Source: PALSA-911 sp963743035 (GTDB lineage: Bacteria; Pseudomonadota; Alphaproteobacteria; Acetobacterales; Acetobacteraceae). From it: a DNA stretch of 64,000 bases. The stretch's first letter is position 1, and each line of letters starts with the position of its first letter. Both the position numbers and the translations under genes were made by a program. The stretch is from the NCBI GenBank assembly GCA_963743035.1, contig CAVUOB010000011.1:186001-250000 (forward strand), given 5' to 3'. Shown piece after piece: positions 54,414-63,521 of this stretch. The notes under the pieces were generated by a model. It did not search any database, was not told where the DNA came from, and was given only the letters and a program-made list of their open reading frames with translations.

Positions 54414-55064
54414 TTGGCCAGGACCTTGCTGCTGGATCTGGATGGAACCCTGGTCGATTCCGTGCCTGATCTTTGTGCGGCACTGAACCGCCTGATGCAA
54501 TCGCGGGCAATTCCGCCGTTCTCCTACGCCGAAACGGCGGCGATGGTGGGCGACGGGGTGGCGGCACTGCTCGCCCGCGCCTTTGCCGCCAGGGGCCAGG
54601 TGGCGAACGCCGCCGCGCTCGATGCGTTCCTGCGCGATTACGGCGCGCATGCCGCGGTCGAGACGCGGCCCTATCCGGGCGTGGGGCCGACGCTGGATGC
54701 GCTGACCGCTTCCGGCTGGCGGCTGGCGGTGTGCACCAACAAGCCGGAGGCGCCGGCGCGCGCGCTGCTGGCGGCGCTGGGGCTGGCGGGAAAATTCGCC
54801 GCCATTGGCGGCGGCGACAGCTTTCCGGTGCGCAAGCCGGATCCCCGGCACCTGCTGGCGACGCTGCGCGCCGCCGGCGGCGATGCGGGCTGCGCGGTGA
54901 TGGCCGGCGATCACGCCAACGACGTCGCGGCGGCGCGCGGCGCGGGCCTGCCCTGCATCTTCGCCGCCTGGGGCTACGGTCCGCCGGCCATGGCGGCGGG
55001 CTCGGCGGCGATCGCCGAGCGCTTCGACCAGCTGCCGGCAATCGCGGAGCGGCTGCTAGGATAG
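54414..55064 (+). CDS. gph: HAD-family phosphoglycolate phosphatase-like protein
   Basis: 216 residues from TTG 54414, with GGAG about 10 bases upstream. Nucleophile Asp8 and Asp10 sit in LLLDLDGTLVDSVPDLC, then ETRPYPGVGPTLDALTASGWRLAVCTNKPE and KPDPRHLLATLRAAGGD, MAGDHANDVAAARGAGLP. Type of phosphatase that clears 2-phosphoglycolate from DNA repair or oxygenase side reactions. The stop lies within a 13-base tandem repeat. Other HAD substrates cannot be excluded. Confidence 0.88.
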   Translation: MARTLLLDLDGTLVDSVPDLCAALNRLMQSRAIPPFSYAETAAMVGDGVAALLARAFAARGQVANAAALDAFLRDYGAHAAVETRPYPGVGPTLDALTASGWRLAVCTNKPEAPARALLAALGLAGKFAAIGGGDSFPVRKPDPRHLLATLRAAGGDAGCAVMAGDHANDVAAARGAGLPCIFAAWGYGPPAMAAGSAAIAERFDQLPAIAERLLG

Positions 55065-55095
55065 GCCGATGGCATAGGCCAATGGCATAGGCCTG
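55061..55095. repeat. 13-base tandem repeat spanning the gph stop
   Basis: ATAGGCCRATGGC occurs at 55061 and 55074, with a partial third copy at 55087. The gph TAG is inside the first unit. Confidence 0.85.
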
Positions 55096-55102
55096 CCGGG
55101 GG

Positions 55103-56011
55103 CTACTCGTTCTCCGGGCTGCGGGCCGCGCCGGCTCCGGCGCCGATCAGGTACATCGTGGCGTCGCCGAACCAGGTCGTCTCGAACTGGATGCGCACCG
55201 GCAGCAGCGGCCCGCCGGGAACCACGGGCGCGAACCAGGCGGTGCCGTGCCGCGATTTGATGCGTTCGTCGGCCAGGTCCTCCAGCCGGAAGCCGGCCAG
55301 TAGCTTGCCGTCGAAATCACAGCGCAGCGCCGAGCCTTGAAAGGTGGAGCGCCTGGTCGCCTCCAGCGCTTCCTCGCCAGTGGTGTGCGCGGTGAATTGC
55401 ACATTGCGGCGGCCGTCGAAGGTGTCCACGTCGGTGTCGCAGCGCCCGGTTTCGGCGATATGGCGGATCAGCAGCACCATGGCGCTGAGCGTGTCGATGG
55501 TGTTGGCCTGCAGCGCGGGCGGCACCGACTCGCGCTCATCCTCGTTCGGCGGTTCCAGTTCGCGCACGACCGGCTGTCCGCCGACATAGTCGATCACCAC
55601 CCGCCGCGGCGCATTATGCCAGAATCCCAGGCCGGAAAACCGCAGCGGCTCGGGCCGCGACTGCACGATGCGGCCTTCGGCGGTGTCGAGCTGGTGGCCG
55701 CGGAACAGCCAGCCGACCAGGCCGAAGGTGCGGAAGGCGACCTCGATGTGGTACTGCCCCGGGTGGAGGTCGAGCCCGGCCTCCAGCCGCCCGATGCGCA
55801 GCCCGTGCACATAGAGCTGGTAATCGATATGGGCCTGGGCATCGATCTCGGCTTCGTGCGCCGTGCGCCCCTGGCCGGGAGACGGCTCGGGAGTCCGTTC
55901 GGGAGTCTGGGCATTGGCTTGCGGCATCGTCCGGTGCGGACGCGTCTCGGCCCGCACCGATAGGGCGGTCACGGCAAGAAATCCCAGAAACAGCCATCCC
56001 GCGCGGTGCAT
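55103..56011 (-). CDS. Exported DUF3108-like protein
   Basis: 302 residues. Signal peptide MHRAGWLFLGFLAVTALSVRA, then a proline-rich linker with a TPE repeat (about 30-45) and a beta-rich domain of DUF3108 type: LYVHGLRIGRLEAGLDLHPGQYHIEVAFRTFGLVGWLF, LRFSGLGFWHN, RNVQFTAHTTG. Periplasmic, function unknown. The start ATG gives a clean signal; an upstream ATG at 56065 adds 18 residues. Convergent with gph and adjacent to the divergent tRNA-Val. Confidence 0.78.
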   Translation of the reverse strand: MHRAGWLFLGFLAVTALSVRAETRPHRTMPQANAQTPERTPEPSPGQGRTAHEAEIDAQAHIDYQLYVHGLRIGRLEAGLDLHPGQYHIEVAFRTFGLVGWLFRGHQLDTAEGRIVQSRPEPLRFSGLGFWHNAPRRVVIDYVGGQPVVRELEPPNEDERESVPPALQANTIDTLSAMVLLIRHIAETGRCDTDVDTFDGRRNVQFTAHTTGEEALEATRRSTFQGSALRCDFDGKLLAGFRLEDLADERIKSRHGTAWFAPVVPGGPLLPVRIQFETTWFGDATMYLIGAGAGAARSPENE

Positions 56012-56102
56012 CCGCTGATTTAGGCGACATCCGTACAACATCGCAAGGATGCTGCGGCTTGACACGGTTGAGCCCGCTACCCTATCAGCGCCCTTCCGGG
56101 AT

Positions 56103-56177
56103 GGGCGCGTAGCTCAGCGGGAGAGCATCGCCTTCACACGGCGGGGGTCGTAGGTTCAATCCCTACCGCGCCCACCA
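56103..56177 (+). tRNA. tRNA-Val(CAC)
   Basis: 75 bases. Acceptor GGGCGCG pairs with CGCGCCC; A and CCA follow in the DNA. D arm TAGCTCAGCGGGAGAGC, anticodon loop TTCACAC (anticodon CAC), T arm GGTTCAATCCC. Stands alone. Just after it is a 13-base tandem repeat GGTCCGCCTGGCA/GGTCCGCCTGCCC near 56225-56250. Confidence 0.95.
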
Positions 56178-56434
56178 TCCCTACATCGCCAGGCCGGGCA
56201 ACGCCGCGGCCGGCATCTGCCGGTCCGCCTGGCAGGTCCGCCTGCCCCCCGGTTTCCGAGACAGGCATTCGAACCCCCGGACGTGCGCGCCTGCGCTGGC
56301 ATCGCCGCCGCCAGGCTCCATCGGCCGCGAAGCTTCATCGAAGCGTCGCGCTCGTGTAACCCTGCCTGCCCGGTCCCTGCTGTATCACCCGCCCCCGGAT
56401 ACGGCAGCCACATGCCCCGCAAGCGAGACCGACC

Positions 56435-57265
56435 ATGATCCTTTGCCAGCTCACCGATCTGCATCTTCGCCCGCCCGGCCAGCTTTCAAACCGCGTGGTG
56501 GACACCAACCGCCTGACCGCGCAGGCGTTTCAGGCCGTCGCCCGGATGACGCCGCGGCCGGATGCCGTCGTCATCACCGGCGATCTCACCGAATGCGGCC
56601 TCGATGCCGAATACGCCCTGCTGCGCGAGCTGCTGCGCACGCTGCGGATGCCGATATTCGTCATCCCCGGCAATCACGACCGGCGGGAAAATCTTCGGGC
56701 CGGCCTGGCGCATCTGCCGCATGTCGGCGGGGACGGAGCCTTCCTGCAGTATGCGGTGGAGGATTTCCCCATCCGCCTGGTGATGCTCGACACGCTGGTG
56801 CCCGGGCACGGTCATGGCGAGCTCTGCGAAGAACGGCTGTCGTTCCTGCGGCGGACGCTGGCGGCGGAGCCTGGGAAGCCGACGATCGTCGCGATGCACC
56901 ACCCACCGTTCGCCTGCGGCATCGAGCACTTGGACCGCATCAAACTGCGCAACTCGGCCGAGTTCGCCGCGATCATCGCCGGGCATCCGCAGGTCTGCCG
57001 GGTGATCTGCGGCCACCACCATCGTCCGATCAACGCGCAGCTCGCCCATGCGATCGCCTCGATCGCACCCTCGGTGGCGCATCAGATAGAGCTGGCGCTC
57101 ACGCCCGGCGCGCGGGGCGCGTTCATGCTGGAACCGCCCGGCTATCAGTTGCATGTCTGGAATGGCGAGCTCGGGCGTGTCGTCAGCCATACCGGCGTGT
57201 TCGGCGACTATGCCGGCCCGTTTCCCTTCGTCACCGAGCCGGACTACCCGGGCAAGCTCGCCTGA
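56435..57265 (+). CDS. Class III metallophosphodiesterase (CpdA/GpdQ-like)
   Basis: 276 residues. Calcineurin-like di-metal phosphodiesterase: QLTDLHLRPPG (first metal loop), VITGDLTECG, PGNHDRRE, IVAMHHPPFACG and CGHHHRPINA. This arrangement is that of CpdA and GpdQ; substrates are cyclic nucleotides or glycerophosphodiesters. It lies about 100 bases before a Ugp-like ABC importer, which favours glycerophosphodiesters (inference). The start ATG follows a poor ribosome site. Confidence 0.9.
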   Translation: MILCQLTDLHLRPPGQLSNRVVDTNRLTAQAFQAVARMTPRPDAVVITGDLTECGLDAEYALLRELLRTLRMPIFVIPGNHDRRENLRAGLAHLPHVGGDGAFLQYAVEDFPIRLVMLDTLVPGHGHGELCEERLSFLRRTLAAEPGKPTIVAMHHPPFACGIEHLDRIKLRNSAEFAAIIAGHPQVCRVICGHHHRPINAQLAHAIASIAPSVAHQIELALTPGARGAFMLEPPGYQLHVWNGELGRVVSHTGVFGDYAGPFPFVTEPDYPGKLA

Positions 57266-57371
57266 CCTTCTGCCCACTTCGATCGCCCGCTCCGGCCGGG
57301 CACGCGCGGCCATCAAAACCATCAAACTGTCACATGCAGGCGGCGCGTGCGCGGCTAAAGACCGCGCCAGG

Positions 57372-58491
57372 ATGGAAATCGGATCGATCGGCTCTGGCGC
57401 CGAGGTGCGCCTGACCAACGTGACGCGGATGTGGAGGACGACCGCGGCGTTGGCCGGGGTGTCGCTGCATGTCCGCGCGGGCAGTTTCTGCGTGTTGCTC
57501 GGGCCGTCGGGCTGCGGCAAGACCACCTGCCTGCGCATCGTCGCAGGGCTCGACAGCGCGACCTCGGGCCGTGTGGAAATCGGCGGACGCGACGTTACGC
57601 AGCTTCCCGCCGCTGCCCGTGGGGTGGCGATGGTGTTCCAGTCCTATGCGCTGTTCCCGCATCTGTCGGTGGCGGAGAACATTCTCTTCGGCCTGAAGGC
57701 GAGGCGCGTTCCCCAGGCCGAGCGCGCGCGCCGGCTCGAGCGTGCAACGGAGGTGCTGGGCATCGGCCATCTGCTCGCCCGCCGCCCGGGCCAGCTTTCC
57801 GGCGGACAGCAGCAGCGCGTGGCGCTCGGCCGCGCGATCGTCGCCGAGGCGCCGGTCTGCCTGATGGACGAACCGCTCTCCAACCTGGACGCGCAGTTGC
57901 GCGCGGAGATGCGGCGGGAATTGCTCGCGCTGCAGCGCCGGCTGGGCATCACCATGCTCTATGTCACCCACGACCAGACCGAGGCGATGGGCATGGCCGA
58001 CCAGGTCGTGCTGCTGCGCGACGGGCGGGTGGAGCAGGACGCGGCGCCGGCCGAACTCTACGCCACGCCGGCGACGCATTTCGCCGCCAGCTTCATCGGC
58101 ACGCCGCCGATGAACCTGCTCGCCACGGAGCGGACAGAGGCGGGGCTGGTGATCGCCGGCACCTGCGGCCCGGTGCTGTCCGCTGGCGCCGAGCGCCCCC
58201 TGGTCGCCGGCATTCGTCCAGAATACTTGCTGCTGGCTGACCAGGGCCTGGCTGCGACCATCGCCCATGCCGAATATTTGGGTGCCGAGACCATCCTTGC
58301 CTGCGCCGCCGGGCCGGCGCGGCTGCTCGCCCGCGTGCCCGGCCGCGTGTCCCTGCCGGAAGGCACGCCCGTTCGACTCGCCTTCGATCCAGCCGCAATT
58401 CATTTCTTCGACGCCGAGACCGGGCTCCGCGTTCCCATCCCCCCGCCATCCCGAACCCCAGCCGCAAGAGACACCGCATGCGCACGCCTGA
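57372..58491 (+). CDS. ABC transporter ATPase, UgpC/MalK type
   Basis: About 373 residues. Walker A GPSGCGKTT at 44-52, Q loop FQSYALFPHL, signature LSGGQQQRVALGRA, Walker B CLMDEPLSNLD, H loop YVTHDQTEA. A C-terminal TOBE/regulatory domain follows (VAGIRPEYLLLA, VRLAFDPAAIHFFDAETG). The frame does not stop where the family ends; a neighbouring frame has TGA at 58489-58491, so an inserted base near the 3' end is likely. Powers the importer encoded downstream. The ATG has only a weak Shine-Dalgarno. Confidence 0.9.
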
Positions 58492-59785
58492 GCTCTCCCG
58501 CCGCACCCTTCTCGCCGCCGCCGGCGCCAGCCTCGCCGCGCCCGCCATCCTGCGCGCCCAGGGGGTGGTGGACATCGAGTTCTACTTCCCCGTCGCGGTC
58601 GGCGGCCCGATCACCAAGATCGTCGACAGCTACGTCACCGACTTCATGCAGGAGCATCCGGGCATCCGCGTGCACGCCGATCTATGCCGGCAGCTATATC
58701 GATACCCTGACCAAGGCGGTGACGGCCACCAAGGCCGGCAAGGGCCCGCAGCTCGCCGTGCTGCTGGCGGTGGACGCGTTCTCGCTGATCGATGACGAGC
58801 TGATCCTGCCGTTCGACACGCTGGCGAGCAGCGGCGCCGACAAGGCCTGGCTCGCGCGGCTTCTACCCGGCCTTCCTGCGCAACGGCCAGATCGGCGGCC
58901 ACACCTGGGGCGTGCCGTTCCAGCGCTCCACCATCGTCGCCTACTGGAACAAGGACATCTTCCGCGCCGCCGGCCTCGATCCCGAACAGCCGCCCGCCAC
59001 CTGGGCGGAACTGACGGCGATCGCCGGAACAGCCACGAAGCGGGAGCGGCGACCGCGCCACGCAATGGGGCATGCGAGATCCCCGGCACCGGCTTCACCT
59101 ACTGGATGTTCCAGGCGCTGGCGATCCAGGCCGGCGTGGAGCTCGCCAATCGCCGAAGGGCACCAGGGTGTTCTTCAACGAACCCGGCTGCGTCGCGGCG
59201 CTGCGGTACTGGATCGACCTCGCCGGCGAAGTTCCGGGTCCACCCGCCGGGCGCTGGTGGAATGGGGCACCGCGCCGCGCGACTTCCTGGAAGGCAGGAC
59301 GGCGATGATCTGGCATACCACCGGCAACCTCTCCAACATCCGGGCGAACGCGAAATTTCCCGTTCGGCGTGGCCATGCTGCCGGCCGACAAGCGCCGCGG
59401 CAGCCCGACCGGCGGCGGCAATTTCTACCTGTTCAAGGGCGCCGGCGCCGCGCAGCAGCAAGCCAGCCTGGCCTTCCTGCGCTGGATCACCGCGCCGGAG
59501 CGCGCGGCGCAATGGGGCATCGACACCGGCTATGTCGCAACCACGCCGGACGCCTGGCAGACCGAGAGGATGAAACAATATCTCGCCGGCTTCCCCTCCG
59601 CCGCGGTGGCGCGCGACCAGCTCGCGGTGTCCGTGCCCGAGCTCTCCACCCACGACAACCAGCGCGTCACCCAGACACTGACCGACGAGCTGCAGGCCGC
59701 GCTGACCGGCCGCAAGGGCGCCGAGGACGCGCTCGACGATGCCGCGGCCAAGTCCGCGCGGCTGCTCAAGCCTTATGCCGGCTGA
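58478..59785 (+). CDS. UgpB-like periplasmic binding protein, copy 1, many frameshifts
   Basis: About 430 residues after repair. Twin-arginine-like leader (RTPELSRRTLLAAAGASLAAPAIL) then a class F/UgpB-type solute-binding fold: VDIEFYFPVAVGGP, TPIYAGSYIDTLTKAV, WGVPFQRSTIVAYWNKDIF, PGTGFTYWMFQALAIQAGVELAN, VFFNEPGCVAALRYWID. The frame changes near 58683, 58860, 59046, 59080, 59150-59158 (two), 59236-59244 (two) and 59363; each fits one extra base. No residue is missing, so sequence error is more likely than decay. Homologous to the next gene. Binds glycerol phosphate, glycerophosphodiesters or sugars. Confidence 0.8.
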
Positions 59786-59809
59786 ACCGACAGCAAGAGG
59801 GAGAAAGCC

Positions 59810-61111
59810 ATGATCCGCCGCCGCACCCTGCTCGCCGCCAGTGTCGCGAGCCTCGCCGCCGCCCGCCATTGCGCGGGCGCAATCCGGCGTGAAGCTGAGC
59901 TTCTATTATCCGATCGCCGTCGGCGGACCGATCCCGGCGGTGATCGACGGCTATTGCGCCGGGTTCAAGGCGGAGACCGGCATCGAGGTGACGCCGGTTT
60001 ATGCCGGCAACTACGGCGAGACGCTGACCAAGGCGGTCACCGCCATCCGCGGCGGCGCCGGCCCGCAACTGGCCGTGCTGCTGGCGGCCGAGATGCACAG
60101 CCTGCAGGACATGGACATCCTCGCCAGCCTCGACGATCTCGGCATGGACCCAGCCGCGCAGAAGGCCTGGGCCGCGGGCTTCTACCCCGCCTTCCTCGCC
60201 AACAGCCGCGCCGATGGCAAACTGTGGAGCGTGCCGTTCCAGCGCTCGACCGCGATCATGTACTACAACAAGGACGCTTTCGCCGAAGCCGGGCTCGACC
60301 CGGAGGCCTTCCCGCGCAACTGGGCAGGGCTGGCAAGCGGCCGCGGAAAAGCTGACCAAGCGCGATGCCTCCGGCCGCGTGATCCGCTGGGGCGTGAAGC
60401 TGGCCGGGGATCGTCGGCAATGCGCAATGGACCTTCGGCGCGCTGGCCAACCAGGCGGGCCATATCCTGATGAACGAGGCCGGCACCGAGACCTACTTCA
60501 ACGACCCGAAGGCGATCGAGGCGATGACCTATCTGGCGCGGACTGTCGGCCGACCCACAAGGCAACGCCGGAAGGCGTCGACGAACTGGCCGCAGCTCTC
60601 GCCCGATTTCCTCGAAGGCAACGCGGCGATCATCCAGCACACCACCGGCAACCTGACCAACCTGAAGACCAACGCGAAATTCCGCTTCGGCGTCGCCGGC
60701 CTGCCGGGCAAGGACGGGCCGCGCACCGTGGTGGGCGGCGGCAATATCTATTTCTTCAAGCAGGCCAGCCCGGCCGAGCGAGCCGCCGCGCTGAAATTCG
60801 CCCAGTTCCTCGCCGCCCCCGAGCGCGCCGCCGACTGGTCGATGCGCACCGGCTACATCGCCACCCAGCCGGCCGCCTACGAGACCGCCGCGTTGAAGGC
60901 CTATGTGACCGGCTTTCCCGCCGCCGATGTCGCGCGCGGCTATCTGCCGGTCGCGGTCGGGGAGCTGTCCACCTTCGAGAACCAGCGCGTCTACAAGGCG
61001 CTGACCGACAACATCCAGGCCTGCCTGAACGGCGCCAAGACGCCCGCCCAGGCGATGGCCGACACGCAGGCGGAGGCGGACCGCATCCTGAAGCCCTACA
61101 AGAAGGCCTGA
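59810..61111 (+). CDS. UgpB-like periplasmic binding protein, copy 2, frameshifts
   Basis: About 430 residues after repair, homologous to the gene before it (VKLSFYYPIAVGGPIPAVIDG, TPVYAGNYGETLTKAV, KLWSVPFQRSTAIMYYNKDAF). It starts MIRRRTLLAASVASLAA with the leader arginines. Breaks near 59860, 60335, 60412 and three in 60543-60590; all behave as single inserted bases. The C-terminus from 60600 is intact (NAAIIQHTTGNLTNLKTNAKF to LKPYKKA). Two binding proteins next to one permease pair suggest two related ligands, or a duplication. Confidence 0.8.
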
Positions 61112-61999
61112 TGCGCCCAAGGGATCTGATCGGCCGGGAGACGCTGCAGGCCTGGGCGCTGATGCTTGCCGGCATTGCTGCTGCTGGTCGCCTTCACGCA
61201 TTGGCCGGCCGTCGCGACGCTGCTGGACAGCCTGTTCACCACGCCGCGCGGCAGCCGCCCGCCGCGCTTCGTGGGCCTGGACAACTATGCCGACCTGTTG
61301 GGCGATCCCGTGTTCTGGCGGGCGATCCGCAACAACGCGATCTATGCCGCGGCGACCATCCCGGCCTCCATCGTGCTGGCCCTGATGATGGCGCTGGCGG
61401 TCAACACCGCGCTGCCGGGACGCGCGCTGCTGCGCATGGCCTATTTCACCCCGACCATGCTGCCGATGATCGCGGTGGCGAATATCTGGCTGTTCTTCTT
61501 CACGCCCGATTACGGCCTGTTCGACCAGATCCTGGCGCCGTTCGGCGGCGGGCGGCACAACTGGCTCGGCGATCCCGCCACGGCGCTGGCGGCCATGATC
61601 GTGGTCGCGGTGTGGAAGGAAGCCGGGTTCTTCATGATCTTCTACCTGGCCGCGTTGCAGGCGATGCCGCCCGACCTGAAGGAGGCGGCCTCCCTTGAAG
61701 GCTCCGGCCGCTGGAATTTCTTCCGGCGCGTGACCCTGCCGCTGCTGATGCCGACGACGCTGTTCGTGCTGGTGAACGCGGTGATCAACGCGTTCCGGCT
61801 GGTCGATCATGTCGTGGTGATGACGCGCGGCGGCCCGGACAACGCGACGACCCTGCTGCTCTACTACATCTACGAGGCCGGATTCCGGTTCTGGGACACG
61901 GCGCTCGCCGCCACCTTGACGGTGGTGCTGCTGTGCCTGCTGGGCTTGCTCGCCTGGGTGCAGTTCGGCGTGATCGGCCGGCGCGTGCATTACCGATGA
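61111..61999 (+). CDS. ABC sugar/glycerol-phosphate permease, UgpA type, one frameshift
   Basis: About 295 residues. Starts at ATG 61111, overlapping the binding-protein stop (TGATG). One extra base near 61165 shifts the first transmembrane helix (LMLPALLLLVAFTHWPAVATLLDSLF). Six helices and the EAA loop EAASLEGSGRWNFFRRVTLPLLMPT define the MalF/UgpA family. Forms the channel with the next gene. It overlaps it by 4 bases (ATGA). Confidence 0.9.
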
Positions 62000-62811
62000 C
62001 GCGACCGGTGATGACGCGGGAGTTGGAAATCGTCGGGGCCTGGCTGCTCGGCATAATCTGGGTGCTGCCGCTGCTCTACGCGGTCTGGACGGCGTTCCAT
62101 CCGGCGGCGTACGCGACGCATTTCAACCCGTTCGCGCCGCTGACCTGGCAGAATTTCGAGGCAGCCTGGAACGCGGCGCCGTTCGCGCGCTATTTCCTCA
62201 ACACGATGCTGCTGGTCACGCTGATCCTGGCGGCGCAGTTCGTGTTGTGCACGCCGGCCGCCTTCGCGTTTGCGCGCATGAACTTCCCCGGCCGGGATCT
62301 GCTGTTTGCCATCGTGCTGCTGCAGCTGATGGTGATGCCGGAAGTGCTGCTGGTCGGCAACTATCGCAGCATGGCCCGGCTCGGTCTGGTGGACACGATC
62401 CTGGCGATCGCGCTGCCCTATCTCGGCTCCGCCTTCGGCATCTTCCTGCTGCGCCAGACCTTCCGCACGGTGCCGCAGGAGCTTGACGACGCGGCGCGGC
62501 TGGAGGGCTGCTCGCTGCTGGCGCGGATCTGGCGCGTCTATGTGCCGCTGGCCCGCCCGACCTATCTCGCCTACGGGCTGGTCAGCGTCAGCTACCATTG
62601 GAACAATTTCCTCTGGCCGCTGGTGATCACCAACTCGGTCACCACCCGGCCGTTGACCGTGGGCCTGTCGATCTTCGCCTCCACCGACCAGGGCATCGAC
62701 TGGTCGATCGTCACCGCGGCGACGCTGCTGACCAGCGCGCCGCTGCTGGTCGCCTTCCTGCTGTTTCAGCGGCAATTCGTGCAGAGCTTCATGCGCGCGG
62801 GCATCCGATGA
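61996..62811 (+). CDS. ABC sugar/glycerol-phosphate permease, UgpE type
   Basis: 271 residues. MalG/UgpE family with six helices; EAA loop DDAARLEGCSLLARIWRVYVPLARPT. N-terminus MTRPVMTRELEIVGAWLLG follows the overlap ATGA. It contains the family motif YHWNNFLWPLVIT near the C-terminus. The frame is intact, unlike the upstream genes. No further genes of the importer follow; a 16-base repeat and a NUDIX gene come next. Confidence 0.93.
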   Translation: MTRPVMTRELEIVGAWLLGIIWVLPLLYAVWTAFHPAAYATHFNPFAPLTWQNFEAAWNAAPFARYFLNTMLLVTLILAAQFVLCTPAAFAFARMNFPGRDLLFAIVLLQLMVMPEVLLVGNYRSMARLGLVDTILAIALPYLGSAFGIFLLRQTFRTVPQELDDAARLEGCSLLARIWRVYVPLARPTYLAYGLVSVSYHWNNFLWPLVITNSVTTRPLTVGLSIFASTDQGIDWSIVTAATLLTSAPLLVAFLLFQRQFVQSFMRAGIR

Positions 62812-62967
62812 TCGCGCGCGCGCCCGGTGCTCCCGATCGGCGATGCGGAAAGTTTCAAATGGGTGACGGCGGTGCGCGGGACGATCGCGCGGCGGCGCCC
62901 GCCGCCCGGCGGATGAATATTGCACCGACGCGGCGGCGCGTGCTTTGCAGGCGGGAATTCGATCCCT

Positions 62968-63014
62968 CAAGAGCTCGATCCCCCCAAAGAACTCGATACC
63001 AAGGAACTCGACCC
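62968..63014. repeat. 15-17-base tandem repeat before the NUDIX gene
   Basis: Three units built on CAAGRACTCGATCCC follow each other from 62968 (CAAGAGCTCGAT, CAAAGAACTCGAT, CAAGGAACTCGAC). They lie 40 bases ahead of the NUDIX start. The rest of 62812-63055 has no supported gene. Confidence 0.75.
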
Positions 63015-63055
63015 GCTGCGCGTCAGCTTACACGCCGGAGATAGCCAGGACGAAG

Positions 63056-63496
63056 ATGATCATTCAACCCCAATATGGCGCGCTGCCGTATCTGCATGAC
63101 GAGCACGGGCGGATAAAGGTTCTGTTGGTTACTTCGCGGGGCAGCGGCCGCTGGATCATTCCAAAAGGCTGGCCGATCCGGAATCTGAGCGGGGCGGCCA
63201 CCGCGGCGCGGGAAGCGTACGAAGAGGCAGGGGTCGTCGGCTCTGTGGTCAGCGACTCCCCGGTCGGGCTCTATCGCTACGAAAAGCGTCAGAGCACGCG
63301 CAAGGCGGTGATTTTCGAGGTCGCGGTCTATCTGCTCGCGGTCGAGCGTCAGCTGCGGAAATGGCCGGAGAAGGCGGAACGCGAGACGCGCTGGTTCGAA
63401 CCGCGCCAGGCATCCGCCCTCGTGGTGCCGGCGGGATTGGCGCAGATCCTGCACGCGTTCGTCGATCATCCCCTGGTCGGCGCCGCCGGCGCCTGA
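63056..63496 (+). CDS. NUDIX hydrolase, diphosphoinositol-polyphosphatase-like
   Basis: 146 residues. Starts MIIQPQYGALPYL with AGGACGAAG upstream. Reads LLVTSRGSGRWIIPKGWP, then the Nudix box GAATAAREAYEEAGVVG, preceded by the GW(P/I) lead typical of DIPP/Ap-n-A type NUDIX enzymes. Likely cleaves dinucleoside polyphosphates or polyphosphorylated inositol-like compounds. Convergent with the decarboxylase gene; 25 bases separate them. Confidence 0.85.
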   Translation: MIIQPQYGALPYLHDEHGRIKVLLVTSRGSGRWIIPKGWPIRNLSGAATAAREAYEEAGVVGSVVSDSPVGLYRYEKRQSTRKAVIFEVAVYLLAVERQLRKWPEKAERETRWFEPRQASALVVPAGLAQILHAFVDHPLVGAAGA

Positions 63497-63521
63497 TTGC
63501 GCGCATCGTCGCGGCGGCCGC

